A DNA stretch of 64,000 nucleotides from assembly GCA_037833965.1 (NCBI GenBank), contig AP031356.1:11864501-11928500 (forward strand), given 5' to 3'. The DNA is from Marchantia polymorpha subsp. ruderalis. Taxonomy: Eukaryota; Streptophyta; Marchantiopsida; Marchantiales; Marchantiaceae. A program made the position numbers and the translations under genes. Of the stretch, positions 1 through 11,079 are shown in pieces. How positions within the stretch are numbered: position 1 is the stretch's first letter; each line of letters begins with the position of its first letter. The notes below the pieces were generated by a model. That model was not told where the DNA came from, ran no database searches, and saw only the letters and a list, made by a program, of their open reading frames with translations.

Positions 1-450
1 AACCATGCAACGTTATACAAATTGTTGTACATGAGTATGCATACCACGCCACCAATAGTGATTAAGTAGTAAGCTATATGTACGCTTCACTCCAAAATGT
101 CCCAACTCCTCATGTGGATGTCGCACGATGCGCGCTCTCTGAAATGGATGTGATAATACTCGTACACTACCGTCCTCTCACACTCGGAGAACATGTGCTT
201 CCTCTAATCGGTATCTCTTTGTTCGTTGGAGAACACGATCTCGCTCCTTGACACCCATTGTGCTTGGACCATACTAGTCCTTAGAAACTCCAATGCTAAG
301 GCATCATCGTGAATATCATGTTGATTCGTAGCACCATCTTCAATCTCAAGATCTGAAGATTGACCATCTACTCTTTTGACCAGAGCAAGATGTCAAGTGA
401 TCCTCCCTACTAGAGTCTCCACGCAACAAACACATGAAGGCAATTGCATG

Positions 451-960
451 TTAAATGGACACCATCTCCTCATTAGTCTCACCATGCCATCTAGCTCCAA
501 TGTCATACTCCTGACTAGTGCATAAATTCCAACTCAAAATATCGACATCCAAGTTTGCAAATCCCGTTCTATGCATCACTTGGGAGTTATACTCTTGGAA
601 GATGAGAGCCCATTGTGCAAGCTTCCTTGTGAGCTTGTTAGACTCCATTAAGGACTTGATCGGCTGATGATCAGTGACAAGGGTAAACTGCGTACCAAAC
701 AAGTAACACCTGAAGTGTGCCACAATCGACACTGCTGCCAAACATTCTTCCTCGTACGAACTATATCGTGACTCCGCTGTATTGTTCAAACAACTAGCAT
801 ACGCAATCACAAATTCCTTGCCCTCATCATCACGCTACGTCAACACCGCTCCAAGTCCCAACATACTCCAATAAGTTTGCAACTGGTATGGACGACCTCT
901 GATGGGTCTCCTCAAGATGGGAGTGGCCACAAACCTGGCCTTGAGCTCAACAAAAGTTCT
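451..960 (-). pseudogene. Ty3/gypsy RT-RNase H linker and RNase H domain (decayed)
   Basis: The open segment 810-451 encodes an RNase H-type domain (SRYSSYEEECLAAVSIVAHF, then FTLVTDHQPIKSLMES and KLAQWALIFQEY). These match the region of gypsy RNase H that carries the Glu and Asp metal ligands. The 960-811 stretch, in other frames, reads as the linker from RT (ELKARFVATPILRRPIRGRPYQL). The domain removes RNA from RNA-DNA hybrids during reverse transcription. It lies between RT and the integrase zinc domain, as expected. Confidence 0.85.
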
Positions 961-1977
961 CTACTGTTCATCTTTCCATTGCCACTCCTGATCTGACTTC
1001 AACAACTTATTCAAACGTTTGGCTATAGCGCTAAATGCTTTTACATATCTCCGGTAGTAGTTCGTCAAACCCATGAATGCACGAAGTCTACTCACATCCG
1101 TTGGACGAGGGATTTGTGCAATAGCCTTCAGCTTTACTTGCTGAACTCCCAAACCACCTAGATAGATCACATGACTCAATTACTCAACGTTCTATTGAAA
1201 GAACTTACACTTTCCATGATGTAATCGCAGACCATGAGCCTTCTATCTCTCAAACACAATCTACAAATGTATCTGATGTTGCTCCACCGTGTAGCTAAAC
1301 ACCAAGATATCATCAATCTAACATCTGACAAAATCCAGCCCTGCTAGGATTTTGTCCATAACCCTCTGAAACTCGGCATGGGCATCCTTCAACCCAAAGG
1401 ATAAGATCGCCATTGGTACAAACAATCGTTGCCGTGAGAATTGACGTTCCAAAACGCTGTCTTGGCCTTGTCCTCCTCTCGAATTGGCAACTGATGATAT
1501 TCTCTCCGAAGATCCAAAGTGTTGAAAATCTTTGCATATCCCATCACATCAAAGATCTTCTTAAGTATAGGCATGACATACTTATCAGACTTCGTCTACC
1601 GATTGATAGGACAATAATCTCCACACATTCACATATCTTTGTAATTGCCATGTACATCCTTTTTCACTGGCATGACTGTGGCTGACGCATACTCATCATG
1701 TGACAACTTCACTAACCTAGCCTCAAGTAGGTTTAAAGTCATACTCCGAATCATTATACCGATAGGGACGACAAAAGATTGGCGTATCACTAGCCAACTT
1801 TATCCTTATGTCTAATCCAATCAAAAAACCTAACTCCTTTATGTCGAATGCAAAACAATTCCTATAGGCACATAGGAATTGTGTCAACTGTCGTCTCTCT
1901 CCTCCTGTTATCTGAGGACCAATCAGTGGCTCACAATCCTTCTCTATAGGCACACTAGAGGGAGACGACTCTCTCAT
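961..1977 (-). pseudogene. Ty3/gypsy reverse transcriptase (decayed)
   Basis: The N-terminal RT part is at 1977-1723 (LIGPQITGGERRQLTQFLCA, then RIKLASDTPIFCRPYRY). The palm follows at 1574-1313 in shifted frames (FNTLDLRREYHQL, KAKTAFW). The catalytic YxDD box falls at about 1320-1309, where the tyrosine codon has become TAG and the I-D-D codons remain. The C-terminal connection is at 1179-961 (RLRAFMGLTNYYRRYVKAFS). The enzyme copies element RNA into DNA. At least two frameshifts plus the stop at the active site show it is dead. Confidence 0.87.
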
Positions 1978-2187
1978 TGGTTGCTACGCACCCTCCTCCA
2001 AAGAATCGGTATGGTTCTCCGTACCCTCCTTTGGACCAACCTTCACTTGAAAAACTACTCCAACTGTCTGGACTGCAACTCTAACATGCCCTCTCGTCAC
2101 GTCCAAAGAACTCCAAGGATGACGAATATCTCGTCTGTCGTCCCCAGCCATTGTCTCTACCATCCCCATAGACAATGAGCTAACCAG

Positions 2188-3240
2188 TTATGTAGAAACC
2201 ACCAAATCTAAGCGAAGACGTCGTTGTTCAGCCAAATCCAGGCTCACAATCCATGTAAGACAATTCAAATCCATAGCCTGGTCCAGAACCTGACGACGTG
2301 ACGCCTCGGAACCTGAAGGAGTCTTTGTTGTGTCGGTAGAAAACTCCATGGCGCGCTTGCGCTCATTGGCGTTGGGTTTCATCAACTGCTGCATTCGAGT
2401 ATCCCATACAAGCCTGGGACCACCATCCTTATAAGCATGTGATGCAAAAAAACTCACAAACGTGGGTAAAGCCATCCGAGGCTATCCCACTTGGTTCACC
2501 ACTGCCATATGCGATCAATCAACAACCCTTCATCAACTCTGAACGTCGCTCAACATCTAAAATGTTATCCACTATAAGAATATGATCGCGTCGCACAAAG
2601 TCATATGCTCGCCGCAAGATTTCCCTTGACAACAAGTTTGTCCACCACAAATGTGATCGATGTGCACGTGAACCAACTCTTGCTGCATCAAGCAAAATAG
2701 TTGGTCCAATCCACGACCGTACCTCATGTACACTTGCCATCAAATGTGTCTGAGTGTCACTCAAAAATGAAACGTTCTCTAGAATGTACGTTGTAGGACG
2801 TGTCTGATAAATCTGGAGATAACTTAACACACGTAACATCTCCCAAAACATACGAGATCTAGAATCTTGCAGCCTTGCTCCATGACTTGCACGTGTGTGA
2901 TCCGGACATGGCCACCCTGCTATCATCATATCAATGTGGCCAACCCGATTAAAGTCTAGCGCTCCCAACAATGAAATGTTTGAAGACAACGCCTTCTGCT
3001 ATACTCGGACAGTAGATTGCGACAACAAAGAAGTATAACGATGCATCAATTGTATAACATGTAGTGTGGAAACTCGACGTGCAATCTCATCTTTCTCCTT
3101 ATACAAGTATTTGCGTACGAGAATACTTTACTACAACACTGCAGCCAAGCTTGTGATGATTTCACCAAAAAGATCGAACACGCACACACACTCTCGGGAA
3201 TACTCCCATGCAATAGGTGTAGTGACCAATGGCGATAGCA
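2188..3240 (-). pseudogene. Retrotransposon-borne cytosine-5 DNA methyltransferase (decayed)
   Basis: Reading down from 3240 in one frame to 2519, with three in-frame stops, the translation shows motif I (SAM binding) as VFDLFGEIITSLAAVL at about 3181, degenerate from the usual FGGIGTG. Then come VRKYLYKEKDEIARRV, motif IV as AGWPCPDHTRASHG with the catalytic Pro-Cys kept (PCP rather than PCQ), motif VI as YILENVSFL, and motif VIII as VGSRAHRSHLWWTN. A second piece at 2475-2188 carries the end of the target-recognition region (NERKRAMEF) and a motif X-like SRRQVLDQAMDLNC. Order and spacing fit DRM/DNMT-like C5 methyltransferases, which methylate cytosine using S-adenosylmethionine. The domain lies directly upstream of the element's RT in the same orientation, so it belongs to the transposon and not to a host gene. 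The stops make it inactive. Confidence 0.85.
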
Positions 3241-3260
3241 CGCGTTGTGTATCGTCATAT

Positions 3261-4162
3261 ATTGTTAATGTATGCTCATATTGGCATTTTTTGTTTGCAT
3301 TTTTCAATGTGTGTTTGTTGTTTTGTGAGAATACTCAACATAAACTAAAATTTTTGATCATTTTTAAAACAAAAGTGTGAAAATGAAAAGTGATGAACAA
3401 CAATGTAATAAATACATAGATGTGGATGCAATAAAAATATTCATTTGTACTCCACTATCATACATTGATAAGAAATGATCTACCAATTGGATTAAAAAAA
3501 GTTAGCTTTGATATATGATCAAACTAATATTTATATTTATAAATGAAACAAGAATGTAGAAAATACATAGTTGTGTAAACAATGAAACAATTCATTAAAA
3601 GTCCATAATTATACATTTGATAGGAAAAGAATAATGCTGAATGAACATAATTTTATGACGAATGGAAAATTTATTAAGAAGTAATGTAAAAATCATTACA
3701 TTTATATCTCCATGATTGAAAAGTACAAAATATTTTGAAAGGGCCATTATAAAGGAAATCATTATAGATTACTTATAAACACCAAAAATACATGCATGTA
3801 TAAAATCACAAGTTGAGAAGACAACATATAGATTATGATCATTATATCAGCAACCCCAGATAGTATTTAATTTTTTATAATATGCATTACATCCACTTGC
3901 AATTGTTTAGATATAGTCATACAAAGTCCTTGCAACATAGTATATTATGTAAGTTGTACATAGATGTTATAATTCAATCCATAACTTAAAATATATATCC
4001 AAGAGACAATTAGAGACTTTGACATACATTATCATTTAGTAGAAAATATTGGTATATTTTTACATGTAGTGTTACATGGTTTGGTGAAGTGAATCCATAG
4101 ACTTCTAAAACTGAAAGGACAAGAATAGCGCGAGGTGAGGAATGGTTTCTCGAGATAATCTT
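3261..4162. other. AT-rich intergenic stretch, no gene seen
   Basis: No reading frame of note and no recognised repeat. It separates the 5' edge of the decayed gypsy pol region from the promoter area of the plastid thioredoxin-like gene. Confidence 0.6.
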
Positions 4163-4194
4163 GTAATATCTAGACTTTACTGTCTAGATATTAC
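4163..4194. repeat. Perfect 13-bp inverted repeat (hairpin) upstream of the thioredoxin-like gene
   Basis: GTAATATCTAGAC at 4163-4175 is followed by a 6-nt loop and its exact reverse complement at 4182-4194. It lies about 230 bp before the predicted start codon at 4427. It could be a cruciform or factor-binding palindrome in the promoter, or the core of a small fold-back relic. Confidence 0.7.
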
Positions 4195-4426
4195 GGTAGC
4201 GGTTACCTTCAATCCCCGCTTAGGGAGAGCTTCGAGTATCAGGACTGACATCGTACCATACAGGAATACTGTATCAGTATGTATACGAATATATGTCTAA
4301 TAGTTATACCCTGGATACAGTATATCTAACGTTTTCAAACCACAAGAGCGTTTTCATTTCTATGTGGCACTACCGTGAGGATTATACTTCCAGGTGAAAC
4401 AGGGCCAATTTGAGGATAAGCTCGCC

Positions 4427-7400
4427 ATGGTTGACATGGCCAAGCTGGGAGCAGGATTGTCGTTGGGTGCCGCGACATCCATGCCCAATTCCACTCGACA
4501 ACTCCATCGCACCATGCTGCTTCGGATGCCAAGTTCATTCCAGAATGTTTCGGCAACAGGACGACGATTTTTGTGTGTGCGGGCGGAGTCCAAGGACGCT
4601 TCCGGTACGGTGGAGAAAACGGATGTGAGTCCGAATGAACCTGCTACAATTCCAGCTCGAATTTCGAAAGAACCAAGGCGTTTCTTCGTAAGATCAGATC
4701 AGTGGTTGAACATTCTCGGTGGATCCATCGGTTTGCCTCTTCGACTTGGAACCGGTGCCTTTGTCAACGGGTGAGCTATTCTGAATTAAGAATATTTTCA
4801 GGAGCAATGCTGTCTCGAAATATATTAACATTTTAACTTGGATCAGACATCATGTGCATGAAAGGTCAAATATCAATTCTCGTATAGAACTCGTAGTTAT
4901 CCCGTAGAAATAATGCAGCTTTGTTAGGTGTGGACGTTTCCTCTGCACTTGTCCGTCATCGTTGATGCGCTCGTCGTCTCCGCCGTTGCGCATTCTGTGT
5001 AATGTACATGGTTGACAGGAAGTTAATTTTTGGTACAATCATGCACCTTGGTCTTGGTTTGTGGGCGACCAATTCTACAAGTGCAGAACTGTTACTTTGA
5101 TATTGTTCAATGATATCACGAAGCTGAATCTCTTACACCCAACAAGCAGAACAGTGTGAATTTTGATTACACTTGTTGCTCGAACGTCTTAACGAAGTCC
5201 GAAGTAGCCATCAGAAGTGTGTGACGTGTTTGTGTTCATCTTTGATCAGGAAAATGCAAAATTTCATGTTAGAATGTTTTCGTTTCTTTTTTCCCTTCGG
5301 TCAACACTGGTTGGTTCTCCATCGGTTGTAACGTATGAGGTTGCCTTCCGGGTAATCGACGTTACAACACGTCACTTCACATTAGAATTCAAACTTCTTT
5401 ACGTCCCGAGCTGCTTCAAGCTGATGCTTACAATTGTGTATTGGAAAACCGACTTGATTAACTCAGGTTGTACTCCTTGAGTCTGCATTGACACATTGGC
5501 ATATTTCTGTTGGACAGATATAAAGTTGGGTTTGTATCTGCAAACCAGTTTCCCTCAGAGAAGTACTCTTTTTTTGAGATTGCTGGTGGGTGCACTGCTC
5601 CTTTCTCGTTGTTCTACGACCCAGTTTACGTTTACAGGATGAAGAGTAAAATATAATTTATATGACCATAGCTTATTGACACATGTTTTTCAAAATTGGG
5701 TCTATTTGAGGGTATTTGAGTTGACCAGTTAAATACAAGACGCACGCAATATGCTTCGTTTTCTACCTTTTACTTGGTTGTCGACGTAATAATAATTACA
5801 TGTGGCGATACGCCACTGATTTCTTACTCAGATTATCATAGATTATATATGAGTGCATTCCATTATCTATAAAGTCAGTTCGGCATTTAGAGACGAGTAT
5901 GTGAGGCTTTACTTCGCTTATGCTAATACCCCATATGAGTTTGTTTTTGGTGCAGGTTGGAAGTTGGTGGAGACAGGGAAACCGGGGGCCAGGCCAGAGA
6001 AACCTATTGAGCTTTATGAGTTTGAAGGGTATAGTTTTTGATTGTCGAATCTGATCTCTCCATATCTCTGGTTTTGCAACATGTGGAAAGAATGTGAACA
6101 TGGTGATCGAAGGAAGATTTGAGTCTAAAAAAAAACTAGAACTGGATGAAACCACGTGGATTAAATACTACAAGGCAGCACCTGTTTATGTGTAGTCCAC
6201 ATACACGTTAGGGCCCATGCGCTAAACAATATGCATATCTTCTATGTTGCATTGTGTCTATGACATGTCATACATCGTGTTCTGTCTATTGATGCCAGTG
6301 TGTGATGTCTCTCGTCTTGTGCAATCATCTCGATTCACCATCACTCTGCAGCTGTCCTTTTTGCCGCAAGGTAGGCGGATCAATCTATTCGTTAGTAATT
6401 TAGACCATAATGGATTTCTTGTTAAGAACGAGTCCTTTGTCTTGAATCGAGGCGAGTGAGGACTGTACTGCGGTGCTGTTAATTGCTCTATATCAAATCG
6501 AATGGCACATTTGGTTGTAAACTTCGACATAGAGCTGTCTTTCTTCATAGATTTGTACAGTGAACGAGGATGTTGTTCAGGCAGCGAATTTAGCAAAATG
6601 TCATTGAAATGAGAATTTGTGTGATCCTGACGTGCTTTGGAAACTTCAATAGGTGCGAGAAATTGTTTCAGTCTTGGACCTTGATGTTCTGTATTATCCC
6701 ACACCAAAAAATGGAACAACTTTTCGACCAAAAGCCATCAAAATGGGAGGAAAGAAGCAATTTCCTTATATGGTATGCAACATTCCTCGTCAGTGGTTTC
6801 TGAAGGAACAACTTGATTGTTTTTTCCTTTGTTTTAAAGGTTATTTGAAACGCATCGAATCGTCAGTCACTTTTCCTCCGGAAGTATTGGGTGTTTTCAC
6901 CCAGTCTTGCCACATGTCATAGAAAATAAATAAATATACTGGACTTTAATGTGTTGCCTGTCATAGTTCTTTTCCTTCTTGTTAATGGGTTCCCATTTGC
7001 GGTATATCGATATGAACGTCTACTGAGCGTATTACAACTACATCATTCTGCAAATGTTGCGTAGATTTTCACAGGATGGTTCTTGTGAAGACGAGGGTCT
7101 TGATCGCAACTCCAATAGCTGAAATTTTGCAGACCAGAAGGGGCCAATTTCAAAGCTTTGAATTTAGCCCCTTAAGTTAGTCCTCTGCTTTGCTTTGATT
7201 GGATAAGCTGATATGTCGTGGCATAGCTTTTCAGGTCCTGCTCTCATCATCTTGAAACACACGTCAAATGCTTCTGCAAGCAAACCCTCATATTATGTAA
7301 TGGGGAGTTCGTCAGATTTTTTAAAGGAGGAGTGCAGATTAGGACGAAAGATTTATGCCGAACTGGGCTTTGTACCATTATGACGGTCCCAACTCAGTCT

Positions 7401-9820
7401 GACTTAGCTGCCCGCTCTTGCAGGTCGATCCGAACACTGGTGTATCAATGTATGAGTCAGACGACATCATTAAGTATCTGGTTGAGAACTATGGTGAGTA
7501 AACGGCGTACATTATAATTGGAAAGTATTTTGTGCAGATTATATATATTAGCTGGAGCTCATCATTGCTGTATTGAGCCTCAAATATACCTCGAACTGAA
7601 GTAGGTCATTTGATGTACAATTCGATTAGTTTTAACTGGTCACATCCTCCGTTGCCCAGAGAAGTTTACTTATAAATATCTTGGCTTTTGCAGGTGATGG
7701 AAATGTTCCACTAGCACTTTCACTTGGACCTATTACTGTAAGTTTTGTTTCAAATATCACATCCTACGTATGCAGAGCATGCCTCATTATTATGTTTACA
7801 AAAGCGAACTTTCTAATCAGAGGATAAACTTTTTAACCAGATTGTGATTGTCCGCGCCATGTTCGAAGCTCAGATTTCAGCAACCAGCTTCTGTGATTTG
7901 AATTCTGTGAGGATGGTCCCGGCCATAAGGCTCGGTTTTCAAGTGACAACCGTGGCCGTCTATTCTGGATCTCGAGACAGCATCCGTAGTCAGTAAATCG
8001 ATAAGGTCGCTGACACAATTTGGACTGCATTGTTCCTCCTTGCAGACAATCACCGCTGGACTTGCAATGTTGGGTCGAGCAGGAAAGGTAGGCCAAAAAT
8101 CTTGAAGTCAATATCAGGGCACAAAAACGACAGAACTTACATGATAAATATATACACATACTGAATGGAACCATTTTTGTTCATGGTCTCAAGAAATTTT
8201 TTCAGAAAGAAAACACTAGATACTTCATGACATCAACCTTATGGTAAATAACATGAAGATGATTCGTCACCGTTAGTTCAAGTTTTTTTTAATTTCTACA
8301 AATCTGGTGTTTTCCCAGTTATCTAAGATCTGAGCAGCACAAAGTTCCAGATCAGTTCATTTTGTGTTTTGCAAATCTCTGGTATCCCTTCATTCACTAA
8401 TGCGTTGTCCTTTGTTCCTTGTATTCAAATTTTGGGATTTATATTTCAGCTTTGTATCGTGACAAACCCTTTAGAGTCTACGTAACGTGTATGCGTTTCT
8501 AGTGGCAACTAAAAATCGGACTTCTTGTAAGCATACGTGCAGCACCCACAACTGCAATGGCTTCAAAGAAAAAGGGTGTTATATCCTTCTCTATCACTAA
8601 CCCTCGGGGCTTGTCGTAGTTGAATTACTGGTTGTAATTTTATTTTACTATCCTGATGGGCTCATCTCTCGGCCGGACTTTGATGGGCTCTAGACCTACC
8701 TCATCCTAAGAAATGCACTAAGTTTGAAACTGTTTGTCACGCAGGGTGGAAAGTACACTCCATCTCAACTACCTGCAGAGCCCTTAAGGCTGTGGGCATA
8801 TGAGGTGCTTTATTTGTGGTTAATTATGAAATCAACGGAGTCTGACTCGATGTTATTTGAATTATTTTACCAATACGTTGTTTGTAGGTGCGGGAAGTTG
8901 ATGGTCTTCTCAGTTGTCAATCGTTTAAAAGATCCACTGTAGTGATTTCATGTCGTCCTGAATGTGAAATGCAGCCGTCGCCCTTCTGTAAGATTGTTAG
9001 AGAGACGTTGGTGGAGCTTGAGTTACCACATTACTACTACAGGTTAGTAAACAATGTCAATTATTTCGCTAATTCGTAAGATATGCGAGTCAAAACTTAC
9101 ATTTCGCCTGGTTTCGACTTATGGACGCCTTGAAAATAGTCAAAGTCTCAGTTATATGGAATAGCTTTGTAGTAAGATGCATCAGAACAATAGAAAACTG
9201 TTACTAAATGCAAATGGTAAATAGATCAAGTTCGTGGAACACAAAGGGTCAAAAGGCTGAAAAACACATCACAAGCCAAACATACTAACACTCCTTTATG
9301 CAGCACGGCCCGGGGGAGTACGAAGAGGGATGAGCTTTTGTTGAGGAGTGGTCATTTTCAGGTACAATTCACATCGTGCTCCCTGTACACTCATGAAAAG
9401 TTTAATGGATATGTCGAAATAATGAGTGGTGTAATAGTCACACTCGAGTAGAATATTTGGATGTGAATTCTAGCAAGATAACAATCTTGCTAATATTCAC
9501 ATTCAATTATTATACTCGAATTCGAGACACTCCTCATTTTCCCAGCTGCATGTGACTTGATCGATATCCCGAAATATGTTTGTTATAGCTTCCATCTTTT
9601 AAGCTTAGATGTGCTGAGAAATCGGAAGGTAGTTTGAGCTTGATGAGTGAGTGAGCTTACTACCTTTGTCATAGTACTGGGACTTATCTTCCAACACGCT
9701 CATAATACGCAGGTTCCTTACCTTGAGGATCCCAATACCGGCGTACAAATGTTTGAGAGTGCAGATATTGTTGAGTATCTTCTTCAAACTTACGCACTGC
9801 CCGCCCCGCAAGCATCTTGA
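4427..9820 (+). CDS. Plastid-targeted protein with two thioredoxin/GST-N-like domains (12 exons, 357 aa)
   Basis: Exons: 4427-4770, 5518-5585, 5956-6028, 6352-6370, 6653-6772, 7424-7493, 7694-7737, 8046-8087, 8745-8804, 8975-9042, 9304-9361, 9713-9820. Every junction is GT-AG and the 1074 coding bases stay in frame to TGA at 9818. The start ATG sits in GCCATGG. Residues 1 to about 60 look like a chloroplast transit peptide (rich in S, T, R, few acids). Domain 1 begins at IELYEFEG and carries CPFC at residues 163-166, then KQFPYMVDPNTG with the fold's typical proline. Domain 2 carries SPFC at 282-285 and VPYLEDPNTGVQMFES near the C-terminus. This tandem layout matches plant and cyanobacterial glutaredoxin/GST-N-like proteins (the Arabidopsis AT5G03880 type, from memory). 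A redox or glutathione-linked plastid role is likely but the substrate is unknown. Codons 1-11 could differ if translation starts at the second ATG (4436). Confidence 0.9.
6352..6370 (+). other. 19-nt micro-exon (exon 4) encoding the CPFC redox motif
   Basis: The exon before it ends in GAAGG before gtatag; the exon after starts with GTGCGAGAAATT after an ag. Neither joins sensibly to the other without this piece. The 19 bases between ctgcag and gtaggc supply the missing base of a Gly codon and then C-P-F-C-R-K, giving EFEGCPFCRKVREIVS across three exons, which matches the family pattern. Skipping it would shift the frame (19 is not a multiple of 3). Confidence 0.87.
9213..9290 (-). mobile_element. 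LINE 3' tail fragment inside intron 10
   Basis: On the minus strand this reads as the last ~75 bases of the window's LINE family: GTGTTTTTCAGCCTTTTGACC, then a GATCTATTTACCATTT end. The same end terminates longer LINEs at 32800-32890 and 33985-34110. It lies in the intron between 9042 and 9304 of the thioredoxin-like gene, in antisense orientation, and contains nothing coding. Confidence 0.75.
9421..9538. repeat. Fold-back (MITE-like) element in intron 11
   Basis: The two halves are imperfect reverse complements, centred on TAGCAAGAT-aaca-ATCTTGCTA at about 9471-9492 and running out to AATGAG...CTCATT ends. Arms are about 50-55 bp with mismatches. It lies between exons 11 and 12 of the thioredoxin-like gene. 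Size and form suggest a small non-autonomous DNA element. No target-site duplication was established. Confidence 0.6.
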
Positions 9821-11075
9821 TCTCTAGTGGAACACATGAGTTTAAGTCGGAATTGCATGTAGTTTCCGTGTGGAGCAGTTTCTCACTTGTTTCAGGATTG
9901 AAACACCGTGGGTTGTAAGATTATGTACATTGTTACTTTTCATGTGTGTGTGACATTAAGTTAGGCCACTCTTAAATTTCATTATGCCGGAGAATAATCT
10001 TTGATTGCAAAGCACATGGAATGTAACGACTTGTACTATAGTATCCCAAAAGCCAAAATAAAATTGAAGGACTTTTAGCTGGTGTTGAACCCTAAATTTT
10101 TATTTATATTCAAAACTTTCAAATAAAAATTAATATCAAATGCCTCGTTTTGTTAATGAAAATGGATAAAGATTTGATTATATCTCATTTATGTGTAACT
10201 CAATATTGTAGTGTAAATATAGTAGAATGTTAATGTAGTATCACAATAAAGAGATTCAAATTTTCGTACAAAAAATTAATTAGTACAGATTTTTACAAAA
10301 GTATGAAAGATTATTTACATATTGTGTACAAAACACTACATATCGGTGCATGTTTGAAACATACTTGTAAATTCTTTTCATTTCTGATAAGAATTTGTGT
10401 CAAATATCATAAATTACGTTTTAGATGTAGTTCAACTAATTTTGCAAGAACTGATTTCCTAAACAGGATCTTAGATATTGTTAATCATTGATTTTCTTAA
10501 AATCACATTTGAAAGTTATTATTGCTTTTTATTAGACAATGAAATATGGTTTTAAATCTGAAAACATTAAATAAACAAAATAATTGTAATCTATTTGAGG
10601 TTATTTGTATCACATAATTTTAACAATCGTGTTTGAGTCCATATCATGAAAAAAGTACTTTTAGGTAGAAGAGTTCTAATTTAGTAGATGGTGTATATGA
10701 AATATTATTCATATGAATAATAGTTCTTTGAAAAATTTCAATATGATATGAAAAAAACAACAATAAATGTGAAAAATTTTAACAAATATTTTCTTTTTAT
10801 TGATATTAAAATGATAAATGTTAATAGACCAAGCCCAGAGATCCACAATATCAAAAATCTGAGAACCACAAACAGTGAAATGATCCCAAAGCCTAATCCC
10901 TAACTAGTGCCAAAAGCGTTAGAGAACGATAACTAATAATGTCCATAATATAACAAAAGTGGTAAAAAAGAGCTAGAGTTCTTTTTTGCAATGGAATGCA
11001 ATGGGCTTTGATTGCAAGAAAGCAAGTGCGAGATCAATTGAGCACATGGGCTCAATTTTGTGAAATGAATTTGTG
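9821..11075. other. 3' flank of the thioredoxin-like gene, then AT-rich DNA without genes
   Basis: The first ~250 bases after the stop probably hold the 3' UTR; AATAAA-like words occur (for example around 10055). Beyond that the DNA is AT-rich with only short chance frames up to the LINE relic. Confidence 0.5.
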
Positions 11076-11079
11076 TTTT

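Larger units (their letters stand above)
1..3260 (-). mobile_element. Ty3/gypsy LTR retrotransposon, pol region with a cytosine methyltransferase (degenerate, cut by window edge)
   Basis: Read on the minus strand from about 3240 down to 1, the sequence shows one ordered but broken polyprotein: cytosine methyltransferase, a linker, reverse transcriptase, RNase H, then the H2C2 zinc domain of integrase (about 420-1, with motifs like RARIVRHPHEELGHFGV and HYWWRGMHTHVQQFV). This order and the RT/RNase H sequences fit Ty3/gypsy (Metaviridae-type) elements of plants. Many stops and frame changes show it is dead. The integrase core and 3' LTR would lie beyond position 1; I see no LTR or gag upstream of 3260. 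No neighbouring host gene appears to use it. Confidence 0.88.
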
